Of a stretch of DNA of 64,000 nucleotides, positions 41,906 to 52,799 are shown one piece after another. The notes under the pieces are model-generated. The model was not told the origin of the DNA. It saw only the letters and a program-made list of their open reading frames with translations, and made no database searches. Position numbers and translations under genes: made by a program. The number at the start of each line of letters is the position of its first letter. Within the stretch, counting starts at the first letter, position 1. This DNA is from Erinaceus europaeus (Eukaryota > Chordata > Mammalia > Eulipotyphla > Erinaceidae): NCBI RefSeq assembly GCF_950295315.1, contig NC_080176.1, positions 29,784,109-29,848,108 on the forward strand. The letters run 5' to 3'.

Positions 41906-42600
41906 AGAAGGAGAAGGAAGAGGAAGAGGAGGGGAATAAATTAAAAGGAGGAGGAGAATTAGAAAGGGAAGGAGAAGAAAGAAGAGGAGGAATGCTTTGA
42001 TTCATTACCTGCTACTATTATGACATTAAGTCTCGGAAGGCAGGCGTTTCTAGAATGTTCTCTTCTAAGTCTAAGTCTGGGAAAATAAATGAGACAAGTT
42101 CACCCTCCTATCTCACCCACACGCTTGCCATTCACAGCTCCTCCTGACACGGGCTGTTAGTGTTGTGGTCCTCAGCAGTAAGACAAAGGGTGCTGACCAC
42201 ATTCCCACAGCTTTCCACCCAAAGGTCTTTGCTGACCTACTGCCCACCCCCACTAATGCCCATTCTTGGGTCCCCTCCAGTGTCCAACTTCCAACATGGT
42301 GGCCCTGTATTCCCTCGGTTTGCCTTGATTCCCCAAACATGCCAAATCAACCCTCATACCTCCAAGGGTCTCTACCTTAGAGGTCTTGACGACTTCCTCG
42401 TGTAAAGTACCTTTCCTGATCATGTTATGTGAGGTAACAGTTGGAAAAAGAAGGATGAATAGCAGAGGCAGAACACACAGGCAGAACTTAACTGTGAGCC
42501 ACTCACAGTCAGAACTTAACTGTGAGCCACTGCTCAATCCCTCTCGGAAATCTTTTAGATGACTTAATTCCCCCACAACCCCTACTGAGCCACATGCTAC
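41906..42600. other. Unique sequence with a purine start
   Basis: 41906-41990 is GGA/GAA-rich. The rest is unique and holds a short tandem duplication at 42482-42531. Frames of 70-116 codons on both strands match nothing I know. Confidence 0.4.
42482..42531. repeat. Two-copy tandem duplication
   Basis: A 22-base unit starting CAGAACTTAACTGTGAGCC occurs at 42482-42503 and 42510-42531 with no mismatch seen, spacing 28 bases. Confidence 0.9.
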
Positions 42601-42602
42601 CA

Positions 42603-43092
42603 AACTAGAGTATCACTCTAGCATATGGAATGTTGGGGATCAAACTTAAGACCTCACACTTTCTTTCTTTCTTTCTTTTTTTTTTTCTTTGCCTCCAGGG
42701 TTATTGCTGGGGCTTGGTGCCTACACCACGAATCCACTGCACCTGGAGGCTATTTTTTTTTCCTTTTGTTGCCCTTGTTGTTTTATTGTTATTGTGGTTA
42801 TTATTAATGTTGTTATTGCTGTCACTGTTGTCAAGACAGAGAGAAATGAAGAGAGGAGGGGAAGACAGAGAGGGGGGAGAGATAGATAGACACCTGCAGA
42901 CCTGTTTCACTGCTCATGAAGTGACCCACCTGCAGGTGGGGAGATGGGGGATCCAACTGGGATCCTTGCAGCAGTCCTGGTTCTTGTGCTTTGTGTCATG
43001 TGTGCTTAACATGCTGTGTGCTACTGCCCAGCTGCCAAGCTCACACTTTCAAGGCCTGTGCTGTACCACTGAGCCACTTCCCTGACTGCTCA
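42603..43092 (-). mobile_element. SINE-C split by a SINE-A
   Basis: Left part AGAGTATCACTCTAGCATAT and GGGGATCAAACTTAAGACC; right part AAGGCCTGTGCTGTACCACT. It is interrupted by the SINE-A at 42664-43039. Confidence 0.85.
42664..43039 (-). mobile_element. SINE-A nested in SINE-C
   Basis: Reverse copy with poly-T, GCCTCCAGGGTTATTGCTGG, CTGCACCTGGAGGC, TTGTTATTGCTGTC and a diverged head. Perfect 11-base duplications CTCACACTTTC lie at 42653-42663 and 43040-43050. Confidence 0.93.
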
Positions 43093-43257
43093 ATGTTGTT
43101 CTGAGCCTCTGTGTTTCTAGAGATTTATTACAGCAGCTTGAGGCCATTGATCCAGATGGGAAAAAGGGAAGGGAAAGAACAAAAAGACAAAGAGAATATT
43201 TCTATGTCTCCTTATTTGTTAAAAGGATAAGAAAGAAGAGAAAAATACATTTTTTTT

Positions 43258-43468
43258 TAGTTTTTTTTTAAATTTGTTATTGGGTAGAGACAGAGAGAAA
43301 TTGAGAGAGGATAGAGAGATAGAGAGGGAAAGAGACAGAGAGACACCCACAGTCTTGCCTCAATACGCGTGAAGATTTCCCCATGCAGGTGGGGACCAGG
43401 GGCTTGAACCTGGGTCCTTGCACACTGTAATGTGTGCACTTAATCAAGTGTGCCACCACCTGGCCCCC
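43258..43468 (-). mobile_element. SINE-B copy
   Basis: TTTGTTATTGGGTAGAGACA, CAATACGCGTGAAGATTTCC, GGGGCTTGAACCTGGGTCC and CACCACCTGGCCCCC. Confidence 0.92.
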
Positions 43469-43482
43469 AAAAATACATATTT

Positions 43483-43765
43483 TTATTGCCACCAGGAATA
43501 TCACTGGGGCTTGGTGCCAACACTACAAATCTACCACTCTCTGAGTGCAATGTTTTCCTTTTTTGTTGTTGTTTTATATTTTATATGATAGGACAGAGAC
43601 AAATTGAGAAAGAGGAGGGAAATAGAGAGGAATAGAGAAAAAGAGATACCTGCAGACCTGCTTCACGGCTTGTGAAGTTTCCCCCTCTGCAGGTGGGGGG
43701 CAGGGGGCTCGAACACATGTCCTTATGCATGGTAATGTGTGTGCTCAACCAGAGGTGATAGCATC
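43483..43765 (-). mobile_element. SINE long form (A/B)
   Basis: TTGCCACCAGGAATATCACT, TTGTTGTTGTTTTATATTTT, CTGCTTCACGGCTTGTGAAG and GGGGGCTCGAACACATGTCC. Confidence 0.88.
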
Positions 43766-43784
43766 CAGCATAAAAAAACACTTG

Positions 43785-43977
43785 TTTCTATCTTAATTTA
43801 TTTAATGGATAGAGACGGGTAGAAATTGAGAGGGAAGGTGGGGGGGGGGGAAACTGCAGCACTGCTACACCACTTGTGAAGCTTTCCTCCAGCAGGTAGG
43901 AACTGGGGCATAGAAGCCAGGTCCTTGTGCCTTGTAACATGTACACTCAACCAGGTGCATCAACACCTGGCTCCTAA
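43785..43977 (-). mobile_element. SINE-B copy
   Basis: ATTTATTTAATGGATAGAGA, a G-run, CTACACCACTTGTGAAGCTT and CATCAACACCTGGCTCC. Confidence 0.85.
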
Positions 43978-44495
43978 GAAAGACTTATTTTTTGTTTTAA
44001 ATAAAGATCAAAGTCTGTCTTTCCTTTTCAAGAGTGTTCCTACATGACAACACAGTACCCCTCCCCAACTTCCTTGGATTATTTTGAGGGCTTCCAATGT
44101 CCCCACTTTCTGGACCCTAACTCTTTGCCTGGTACCTTGCTCCATGAACTACTGATGCCTGGAAACTCAGCTGATCTGGATTCAGTGGTCTCTCTGCAGC
44201 TGACCAGGTCTCTGGCTTTGCCCTTGGCCTTGTCTATGTTCTCTCAAGACTCCCATCTCAGTCCTGACGGCTTAGTTGGCTTCTGTGGCCCTTGGGACAC
44301 CCACGTTGCCATTCCTAAGTTTGGGGTTCGGGGGACTAGGATGAGGGTGGATGGAGCCCATTTCTTCCAGTCCCTTGTCCACTGCTCAGACTATCTCTGT
44401 CTGCTCATCAGATAAAATCTCTGCCCCAGAAAGAGAATCAGGGTCTCTGCCTCCACCCCTTTCTAGCAACTAATAAAGCTCTGCTAAATTTAAAA
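43978..44495 (+). other. Unassigned segment with 123-codon frame and AATAAA
   Basis: A plus-strand frame of 123 codons (44044-44415) is followed by AACTAATAAAGCTCTGC (signal near 44471). The protein is not recognised. It could be a retrocopy fragment, an LTR end or chance. Confidence 0.35.
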
Positions 44496-44496
44496 C

Positions 44497-44597
44497 TTGC
44501 GAGCAAGAGCAAGAGTGAGAGCACAGGAGAGGGGGTAGAGAGAGAGGGAGAATGAGGAAGAGGAGGAAGAGGAGGAGGAGGAGGAGGAGGAGGAGGA
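44497..44597. repeat. Polypurine tract
   Basis: AG-rich run passing into (GGA)n. Frames of arginine or proline repeats here are artefacts. Confidence 0.9.
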
Positions 44598-44711
44598 GCC
44601 AACTGTATTCCCCTCAGCAAGTCCTGCTCAACCAGATTCCAGAGCTGGTCTTTCCTCTCCTATTACTATCACAGTCCAAGGCTGGCCTGGTGCACATCTT
44701 AATTTCTCATT

Positions 44712-44922
44712 ATTTCTTTTCTTTCTTTCTTTCTCTCTTTCTTTTATTTTTTTGCCTCCAGGGTTATCACTAGGGATCAGTGTCCACTGTTCCTGGTGGC
44801 CATTTTTTTTTTTTAAATACAGGATAGCATGGAGAAAACTTGAGCGAGGAGGGAAAGATAGAGAGGGGGAGAGAAAGATAGACACCTGCAGACCTGCTTC
44901 ACCACTTGTGAAGTCTTTTCCA
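44712..44922 (-). mobile_element. SINE-A, head missing
   Basis: TTTTGCCTCCAGGGTTATCA, GATAGACACCTGCAGACCTG and CTTCACCACTTGTGAAG, then unrelated DNA where the tRNA-like head should be. Confidence 0.85.
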
Positions 44923-45475
44923 AAGATGCTCCCTGACACCCCTCCCCCCGGAAAAAAGTGGGGGCCATTCTCCCATTAAGAAGAGTCCAGCCTCCCTGCC
45001 TCAGGAATGAAATGACTGGAGCAGGTGCCTAGGGCCTTGTTTGGCTCCTGTCCCTTAGGCTCTCTGGGGTTTGTCATCCTTCCATCCCATGGTCCCCTGC
45101 CCTCCCCTGCGCTGAGCCCGCCCAGCCAGATGGGAATCCTGCCAGCTGTCTGCCTACTTTTATGTTAAAACGTGCTGAACATTCCCAGGTCACAGAACTC
45201 TACTAAGTGAACCAAATGGTCCTCCTGCTGCCATATGCTTGCTCCATCACACCCCAGCTGCAGCCTCTCCAAGACAGGGAGGAGTGGTCTCCTCACCCTG
45301 GGAACCCAGGGATTATTATTATTTTTTTCTCCCTTCCTGTTGAACTACTAAATGCCAGCTGCTGATGTCACAATCCCTGGCAGAGCCGGCAGAGAACAAC
45401 AAGCAACCAGCACAGCCGCCTCTGGGGAGGAGAACCAGCGTCTGCGCTTTTCCTGACAAAGGCTTTCGGAAGCTT
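44923..45475. other. Unique GC-richer sequence
   Basis: Repeat-free. 45110-45480 holds GCCAGCTGTCTGCC (E-box-like), TTAAAACGTGCTG and CAGCGTCTGCGC. No exon can be supported. Confidence 0.38.
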
Positions 45476-45499
45476 TTTTTTTTTTTTAGTTTGTTTAGT

Positions 45500-45550
<51 letters not shown>
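45500..45550. repeat. (TG)n microsatellite
   Basis: About 25 perfect TG units, 13 bases after a short poly-T. Confidence 0.97.
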
Positions 45551-45551
<1 letters not shown>

Positions 45552-46110
45552 GCATGGCCTGTGTATGAGATCACCACCAAGGGGTGTATATGCAGTTGAG
45601 GAGATGGGAAATGATCTATGCGTCAAACTGGCAATAAATAAACATGAAATACACTGTTGGTAATATCTCTGCTATGGATGTGGAAAAGAGAATGTCAAGG
45701 CAAAGAAAGAGTTATCTAACCAAACCGTAGGAAAAAGAGAAGCCCCAGAGAGCAGACCTTGAGAAAGGTAACCCCATCACCACCCACACACACATTTACT
45801 GAAGCTTCTAAGTCCTGAGGCAGACACAGGTATGCAGGGAAAGATAATAGTAACTATTGCAGTCACTAAGGCAACCAGACCCCGAGCAATGGGTCCAAGT
45901 CTTCCCACCTTGTTGCCTCTGATTCCTTTCTGTGATTACGCTTTCTGCCTGCAGCCTGCAGCCCCCTATAGAAGCTGGATCTTCTCTTTGTTCAGGGCAC
46001 AGAATCCTTTAGAGCACAAGCTCTTTCTATGGCCCGTGAAGGTGAATAAACTCCCTCCTAGTTGACTCTCATTCCTGAAGCTGCAACACTATCAATATGC
46101 AAAGTGTTTA
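45551..46110. other. Unique sequence
   Basis: No repeat landmarks. One plus-strand frame of 77 codons (45832-46065) with no recognisable product. Confidence 0.4.
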
Positions 46111-46116
46111 ATTTTC

Positions 46117-46200
46117 CTTTCTTTTTTTTTTTGCCACAAGGGTTATTTATTATTGGGGCTCCCTGCATGATTCCATCACTTCAGGTGGACTTTTTCTTAC
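46117..46200 (-). mobile_element. SINE fragment (3' unit)
   Basis: TTGCCACAAGGGTTATTTAT and CACTTCAGGTGGACTTTTTC correspond to the reversed 3' unit only. Confidence 0.65.
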
Positions 46201-46224
46201 CCCCTCCCCAGAAGAGTGAGAGCA

Positions 46225-46495
46225 CAAGACTGGACTAGGGCATACTCATTAACATGCCAGAGGATATGGGTTTGAGTCCTTACTTCCCACCTACATGGGG
46301 AAGCTTCACAAGTAGTGAAGCAGGACTGAAAGTATCTCTTTGTCTCCTTCTCTGTTTTCCTCTTCCTTCTCAATTTCTCTCTGTCCAATCAAATAAAAAT
46401 AGAAAGAAAAAAAAATGGTCTTTGGGAGTGGTAGACTCAGTGCAGCCACGAAGCCCCCAGCGATAACCCTGGTGGCAATAACAAAGATAAAAAAG
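46225..46495 (+). mobile_element. SINE-B long form
   Basis: GGGTTTGAGTCCTTACTTCC, CTTCACAAGTAGTGAAGCAG, CCAATCAAATAAAAATAG and the 3' unit CCCCCAGCGATAACCCTGG. Confidence 0.88.
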
Positions 46496-46496
46496 A

Positions 46497-46587
46497 GGAG
46501 TCGGGCGGTAGTGCAGCAAGTTAAGTTAAGCTTAGCACAAAGCTGAAAGGACCAGTGTAAGGATCCCAGTTTGAGCCCCCTGTAGGG
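46497..46587 (+). mobile_element. SINE-A head, 3'-truncated
   Basis: GAGTCGGGCGGTAGTGCAGC is a very good SINE-A start, and TTTGAGCCCCCTGTAGGG marks the B box. The sequence then changes abruptly. Confidence 0.85.
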
Positions 46588-46890
46588 AGTCACAGTGTCT
46601 GAGATTCTCTTCCAAGGAGTAGTGTTGGCCTTAGCAAAGGGATCCAAACACTTGGAGCTGGTTAAGTACAACATCCACATCCTCACCAAGATGGTGGCAC
46701 CTATGTCTACAGCACAGAAGTCCTTGAAAACCTGAAGGGTCCCTTTGGTTCTGGCAGATGCCTTGTTATTGATACCCTAATGCTGCCCAGGAAGCTCTCA
46801 GCAGCTGAGATGCACCCCCCCCCAACCCCCAGTCCAGTCCCACCTCTCTCAGATGAGTTTACAGAGTTCTGCTCTCATCCATCATGAAAT
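46588..46890. other. Unassigned sequence, possible old retrocopy
   Basis: The minus strand is open from within the SINE to about 46689, and the composition is codon-like (CATCCTCACCAAGATGGTGG). No parent gene is recognised and no poly(A) or duplication is seen. Confidence 0.25.
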
Positions 46891-46892
46891 TG

Positions 46893-47555
46893 CATTCAAG
46901 TTTTTTAAAATATTTTATTGGGGAGGGGATAATGGTTTAGAGTACAGTTGTGGACACATGGGTATCTATGCTCATCTCCTCACGTCTACAGAGGTGTCTA
47001 CAGAGCTCTGTCACCCTTATTTAGGCCCTTTTCCACTTTTCCACATCAGGGATCCTAACTGCCTCCCAACTCCCACCCCCATCCCTTCTCACTATTTTCC
47101 TTCCTCAGAGTCCTTGACTTGGGTTTGCTGTATTTTCTTCTTATTTAAAATTTTTTATTAGTGACTCAATATTGATTTACAAAATTACATGTCAATGGGT
47201 TTAATTCCATACTGTTCCCACCACCAGAGTTCTGAATAACAAGCCCCTCCATTGCAAACCACCATGGTTCTCCCAACATTGTAGACATGGGTTAACTGTC
47301 GTCTCTACATGTGTACATAATTGCCCCCTTTTTCTTCCAGGTACAATCCTTTTTCCCCTCCAAGCAACACCTCACCCTATTGCTACATCCAAATAGCTCT
47401 CCCCTTTTCCTCCTCTCTCTCTGGGACCTGATGGAGCTGGAGTTCAGAGCCCTCTCATGCTCTTCCTCCTATCACTTCTCCCCCACTGGGAGTATGGATC
47501 AAAGTTGTTTTGATTTGCTATATTTTATATTCAAATTTAAACACCCTTCCTCACC
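46893..47555 (-). mobile_element. Old R-like relics, two pieces
   Basis: 47160-47290 carries ATTGATTTACAAAATTACAT, CCATACTGTTCCCACCACCA and CAAGCCCCTCCATTGCAAAC, an old relative of the reversed R 3' end. 46893-47130 looks like a second, more diverged piece. 47430-47500 (ACTGGGAGTATGGATCAAAG) continues the family. Confidence 0.55.
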
Positions 47556-47559
47556 TCCC

Positions 47560-47742
47560 TCCTTTTGTTGTTGTTGTTGTTGTTTGCTTATTTTCATTTA
47601 TTATAAAGAGATAGAGGGAAAATGAGATGGAAGTGGGAGAGACAGGGACACCTGCAGCCACTTGAAGCATATCCCCCTGCAGGTGGGGAGTGAGGGGGTT
47701 GAAAGATCTGGTTCTTAAGCAGTAACTCTCTTTAGACCCCCA
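47560..47742 (-). mobile_element. SINE-B-like copy
   Basis: TTGTTGTTGTTGTTGTTTGC, GGGACACCTGCAGCCACTTG and ATCCCCCTGCAGGTGGGGAG. Confidence 0.8.
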
Positions 47743-48020
47743 AGGACTGACAGAGGCAAGGAAACTTATCCCCTGTGACCAAGTAACCCTTCTCCTAACT
47801 TCTTAGTCTGATGTTCTGTCTGGTACCAGCAAGACTCTAAATTCTAGGCCATGGGGGAGACTTTTCTGCAATGTCCCAGGTGGCTCTTATGCTCAGAAAG
47901 TCATCTGGGATGTTCTTTAGGAGAGGGCTGGAGAGCAGAGCTCTGTGGAGTTCCAAAGCTGGCAGGTCATAATGACAGATACCTGTACATGGCTTAAGTC
48001 AGATTTGAGTGTTTGTGTGT

Positions 48021-48304
48021 CCTTTTGCCACCAGCATTATCACTGGGGTTCAGTGCCTGCACAACAAATCCACTTCTCTCAATGTCCATGTTTTCCTTTA
48101 AAAAATTTTTTTTTGATAGGATAGAAAGAAATTGAAAGGGGAAAAGGACATATCAAGGGAGAGAGAAAGAAGAGGCACCTGCAACACTGCTTCACCACAT
48201 GTGAAGCTTCCCTCCTGTAGGTGGGAATGGGGGAGGGGCTTGAGCCTGGTTCCTTGCACATAGAGATGTGTATGCACGCCAGGGTGACACACTGCCCAGC
48301 CTCC
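48021..48304 (-). mobile_element. SINE long form (A/B)
   Basis: TTTTGCCACCAGCATTATCA, GATAGGATAGAAAGAAATTG, CTGCTTCACCACATGTGAAG and CACACTGCCCAGCCTCC. Confidence 0.88.
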
Positions 48305-48960
48305 ATATATGAGTCTTGTAGGGCAGTCACTGGTGGGGTGACACAATAAGCCTCCAGCTGTTGTTGCTTCCTGACCTTTGAGCCCTAGCTCTCCCTTCTA
48401 GCAGGATGGATGAATTGCATTGCATTTGGATAGCTCAGTGGTGAACTCAAGTGTAAAATGAAAAAAAGAGGAAATAATTTTCTGGCACTGGAGATTCGGT
48501 TCTGAACACATCATTTCTCTGTCAAGGACAGGGTGGAAACTTGGAGAGGGCTTGCTGGTGACACACAAGTCTCCATGGGCAAAACCAGATCATTCCAAGA
48601 GGCCATTTACATGGCTGGCTGCAGTGCTGGGATGGAAAGAGAGAGAGAGACAGAGAGAGACAGAGAGAAGCAGAATCTGCTGCCTCTCCCCTCTTATGGC
48701 CCCCACCCCTGCCCCAGCCCTCTTAGTGACTACCTGCTTCTAAGCAAAGAGCATCATTGATTAAAGCAAGTTGACAACCCCCTGCAGCCCCCAGTTACCA
48801 TATTAGAAATGCCAAAGGGTTCAAATGATACATTGCCACATGCCTCCACTCACCCCTCAGGCCCCTAGTTCACTCTCTGACCTTCTTCATCCATTACCAT
48901 TAAACACAATGGTCAATTAGGGACTTGAATTCTGTCCCATTCTCCACCATCTATTTTAAT
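48305..48960. other. Unique sequence
   Basis: No repeat apart from a short GAGACAGAGAGA run near 48645. Frames of 60-75 codons are not recognised. Confidence 0.4.
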
Positions 48961-49007
48961 TACTGCTTTCTTTATAGGATTATGTTATATTTTCCTGCCA
49001 CATTTTC

Positions 49008-49208
49008 TTCTTGAAAGAGAGACAGAGAAATTGAGAGGGGAGGGGGAGATAGAGAGGAAGAGAGACACCTGCAGCCCTGTTTCACCACTTCTGAAGTCGC
49101 ATTCCCCCCCACCCCCCCACGCCCGCTAATGGGAACCTGTGGCTCAGACCTAGTTCCTTGTGCATGGTAATGTGTCCACTTAACTTAGTGCACCACTGCT
49201 TACCTCCC
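49008..49208 (-). mobile_element. SINE-B copy
   Basis: TTCTTGAAAGAGAGACAGAG, CTGTTTCACCACTTCTGAAG, a C-rich stretch, and TAACTTAGTGCACCACTGCT. Confidence 0.87.
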
Positions 49209-49209
49209 C

Positions 49210-49890
49210 CCCGCCAGTTCCCCCAAGGCTTTTTCAAGCCTGCAGTAAGGATAAAATCCAGGCAGGCTTCCCAGCCAGTGTGTTGGCCTTCTAGATTTCA
49301 GGTGGGTATTTGCACCCTTTTAATCAGAAGTAAATTTCCCCTGCTAATTCATTCTTGTGTTTTGTGCCTTGTCATTCCAGTGGCCTGGGCATTCCTAACA
49401 TCCTATTGCTGACTTTTGAAACTTGTTAAGTGGGCAACACTTTGCTCAGAGAAAGGAGTTCCCCAGAGCTGAATTCCACCCATATACCAGCAGGTCGATG
49501 GTGGATAGGTTTTTCAGCATCTAGGACAGTATCCATTCTGGTCACATGGAAACCCCCACTGCATCGCAAGCAAGACTTTCCTGGACCTGAACTGACCAGC
49601 CACAGTCCCACTTCCTTCATCTCTCATCTGATCATCTTCCATCTGCTCAGGTGCAGTTTCCACTCCTTTCCTCTACATGAACAACTTTCCTGTTTTCTGT
49701 ATTTATGCCAATACGTTATCCCACAAGCAGTGTATTTGTCTTCATTCTGAAGGAGTAATGGATCTTTTTTTTTTTTTTAATTCAATTATTTGGTCCACTA
49801 TACAAAGCAGTCTAGGTTTCAATTCCTGAGGGAAGGGAGAGGGGGAAGAAACAAAACTAGCAGATAGCACCACCTCACTAGGGAATGAGA
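49210..49890. other. Unique sequence
   Basis: Repeat-free apart from a poly-T near 49770. A plus-strand frame of 106 codons (49430-49750) overlaps a minus-strand frame of 64, and neither is recognised. Confidence 0.4.
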
Positions 49891-49896
49891 AAAAGA

Positions 49897-50115
49897 GAGA
49901 GGGGCAGGGTGGTGATGCACATGTTACAATGCCCAAGGACCCAGGTGTAAGCCCCCAGGCCCCACCTGCAGGGGGAAAGCTTCACAAGTGGGGCTATAGG
50001 CGTCTCTCAGTCTCCCTCTCTCTCTCCCTTTCTATCTCCTCTTTCATTTCAATTTCTGGCTGTCTCTATCCAATATATATATATATATTTAAAAAATTAA
50101 AATAAATTTTAAAAA
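49897..50115 (+). mobile_element. SINE-B copy
   Basis: GGGTGGTGATGCACATGTTA, CACCTGCAGGGGGAAAGC and GGCTGTCTCTATCCAATATA, with an (AT)n in the tail. Confidence 0.9.
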
Positions 50116-50171
50116 AGAAGAGGAAGAAGGAAACAAAGTAGAAAGGCACGGCTTGATAAAGAGCCCTGAAG

Positions 50172-50173
50172 GT

Positions 50174-50217
<44 letters not shown>

Positions 50218-50218
50218 A
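50172..50218. repeat. (TG)n(AG)n compound microsatellite
   Basis: About 13 TG units pass directly into about 9 AG units. Confidence 0.96.
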
Positions 50219-50224
50219 AGAGAT

Positions 50225-50935
50225 ATTTCACAGGGACAAAGTATTTTCTTCAAGACCAAGTTCTTGCATACCATTGGAATCCCACATGTTTATTATCAGC
50301 AGGACTAGGTCAGAGCAAGAAGACACTTAACAGGTCTAAACAGGGTGCTGTATGTGAGACAACAGTCTTCTTTTCCAGCTGTTCAGAGAAGCCAGAAGAA
50401 AAAAAAAAAGGAAATTGGCCTGAAATTGGCACCAGAAATTGGAGGATGCCCAAACACAGCCCAGCAACACTGCTCACAACAGGCCAGGGGGAAAAAAGAT
50501 CATTGTTCTCCTGGCTGACAGATTGGGAGAAACTTCTGGCAGGCCATGCGAAGGCATTTTAGTGTGAGCCAACCAAAGATTACCACCTGGATCGCAGAGG
50601 TCACCTGGGGTGTTGGGGGGAGGGGGCACTGTGGCTTTGAGTCTTTGCTTCCCAGCTGCATGTCACTTGAGAGAAACCAACCTCCTGAGCCCTTGACTAC
50701 CCTGTAGAAAGCAGAAACCACAGCAGAACCCAAAGTGTGCCCACCCATGTGGCACAGCTGAGAACAGTCATCTGTACCAGATCCTTAGTCCCAGTCTGGT
50801 GGGAGACACTTGGTACAAGCCAGCTACTTTTACTTTTTTGTGTGTGTGGCAGTGTTAAGAGTTCATCCCATCTGTAATAAACAGGGAAAATTGACTCTAG
50901 GGATATGACTCTAGGTAGTAACTACCTTTCCTTGC
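50225..50935. other. Unique sequence
   Basis: No repeat landmark. A minus-strand frame of 82 codons (50500-50748) is not recognised. Confidence 0.4.
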
Positions 50936-50939
50936 TTTG

Positions 50940-51149
50940 TTTAAAAAAAAACTTTATTTACTTATTTATTATTGGATAGAGAAATTGAAAGGGGATGGGG
51001 AGGTAGAGAGGGAGAGATACAGAGAGATACCTGCAGCCCTGCTTCACCACTTGTGAAGCTTCCCCCCTGCAAGTGGGACCAGAGGCTTGAACTTGGGTCC
51101 TTGCACACTATACTGTGAGTGCTTAACCAGATGCACCACTGCCTAGCCC
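50940..51149 (-). mobile_element. SINE-B copy
   Basis: TTATTTACTTATTTATTATT, GGATAGAGAAATTGAAAGGG, CTGCTTCACCACTTGTGAAG, GGCTTGAACTTGGGTCC and CACTGCCTAGCCCC. Confidence 0.92.
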
Positions 51150-51389
51150 CATAAGTACTTTTACCAGAAGCCTTTGCACCAGCCCAGTGAAGCCACCTTA
51201 ACTTGTGCCAGTTGCAAAGTCATGTAAAATGAGAACTGGCCAACCATGAATGGTGGGGCAGGGCTAAAAGACACTGGGAGGTTTCTATTTCCACCTGTCT
51301 CTTCTTGTCTTCCTGGTGTGAGATACAGTGATATCTTTTCTTTCCCACTAGAGAGGGATGGAAGGGGAGAGATAGTGGGCATAAATAGT

Positions 51390-51685
51390 CATATCTCTCG
51401 CTATCTCTCTCCCTTTATGATATTGTGCTTAGTAGAAAAATTGGAAAAAATATATATAACAGTCAAGCCATATCTGTGATCTTGGGAGAAACTACAGTTT
51501 CCAGGGGAGGGAATGAGGACACAGAACCCTGGTGGCGGGAAAGTTGTGTAATTATACCCTCGTTATCTTATAGTTTTGTAAATCAATTTTAAATCACTAA
51601 TAAAAAATTTTAAAAATTGAATTACCATATGATTCAGCAATACCTCTTCTGGATATTACACCTACTTCAAAAATAAAAACAAAGG
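51390..51685 (+). mobile_element. Old L1 3'-UTR / R-type end plus L1 ORF2 scrap
   Basis: CAGAACCCTGGTGGCGGGAA, then TTATCTTATAGTTTTGTAAA and an A-rich end, is a relative of the R 3' end. 51617-51685 (CCATATGATTCAGCAATACC) is an old L1 ORF2 fragment in sense orientation. Confidence 0.55.
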
Positions 51686-51689
51686 CAGT

Positions 51690-51812
51690 GCTTTGGCCAG
51701 GGAAGATACCATAAAGGTGCTGCAAATGACTTTCATGCCTGAGGCTCTGAGGCCCCAGGTTCAATCCCCAGCACCACCAAAAAGCCAGAGCTAAGGAACC
51801 TGTGATCTCCAG
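51690..51812 (+). mobile_element. SINE-C copy
   Basis: CATGCCTGAGGCTCTGAGGC, CCAGGTTCAATCCCCAGCAC and AAAGCCAGAGCTAAGGAAC. Confidence 0.85.
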
Positions 51813-51987
51813 ATAGTCAATTTTAGCAAACAGGATGACTTGAACTTGGAACTAGTCTCTGTGGATTCAAAGAATTCATGAGAGTATTTCTCAGGACTCA
51901 GAGAAGTACTGGGCTTTCTGGATTGCCACTGGTCAAGCAATTTTGAAAAGGGTGTGGCTCAGACACAGCCTGGTAAGTGAGTGACAC

Positions 51988-52395
51988 ATTTGTTCTGCTT
52001 TATATCTTAATTCTTTTTCAGCCACCAAGTTGCAGATGCTACCATGACACCAACCTGACTTAACTTAGCATACGACCCCACCAGTGTGTCCTGGAACCTC
52101 ACCTGTGTGTCCTGGAACCCCACCTCCCCAGAGTCCTGCCCCACTGGGAAAAGATAGGGACAGAATGGGAGTATGGATCTAGCTGTGAATGCCCATGTTC
52201 ATAAGGGGGAGAAGCAATTATAAAAGCTAGACTATCTGCCTTTGCACCCCATAATGAATTCTTTACCCCAGAGGGATAAAGAATAGGGAAGCTTCCGATG
52301 GAGGGGATGGGATACAGAACTCTGGTGGTGAGAACTGTGTGGAATTGTACCCCTCTTATCCTATGGTTTTGTCAATATTTTCTTTTTTTTATTTT
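51988..52395 (+). mobile_element. R repeat, 3' half
   Basis: TTTCAGCCACCAAGTTGCAG, CCTCCCCAGAGTCCTGCC, AGAGGGATAAAGAATAGGG and GTGTGGAATTGTACCCCTCT. The CACCTGTGTGTCCTGGAACC segment is tandemly duplicated near 52083-52125. Confidence 0.87.
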
Positions 52396-52460
52396 ATAAA
52401 TAGATTTTTTTTAGTTTTGTCAATATTTTCTATTTTTTATTTTATAAATAGATTTTTTTA
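52366..52460. repeat. Tandem duplication of the R 3' end
   Basis: A unit of about 47 bases starting GTTTTGTCAATATTTTCT and ending near TAAATAGATTTTTTT occurs at 52366-52413 and 52414-52460. Confidence 0.85.
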
Positions 52461-52795
52461 AATGCTGATAAAAAAGGAAAGCCATTTTTTTAAATGTAAC
52501 AAAGACACCTCAATTACTCTTCCTTAGGAAATTTCTAGGGGGTTGAGAGTTTTGGGTCAGAAATCTCCCAAAATGTCTGAAGCCTCCTGGATCCCTATCT
52601 CAGTTCAGCTACCCCATCAGAGGAACTCGATGTCCTTGCTGTAGTTAAATTATAGTCGACTCCATGTCCTACAGACTATCTTTACACTTATTCTCTCTCT
52701 CTCTGTCCTTTGGACTACAGGTGAAGCCGCTTTAAGGTCATGCCTTAAAAGCTCTTAGAAGTCTTATTGCCAGCACAAAAGCTTCTTTAATCAAA
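52461..52795. other. Unassigned sequence
   Basis: No repeat landmark and no supported exon. Confidence 0.35.
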
Positions 52796-52799
52796 ATGT

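Noticed and set aside
46588..46830. Processed pseudogene of a known gene
   Set aside because: Codon-like composition, but no parent recognised, no poly(A) and no target duplication; left as unassigned.
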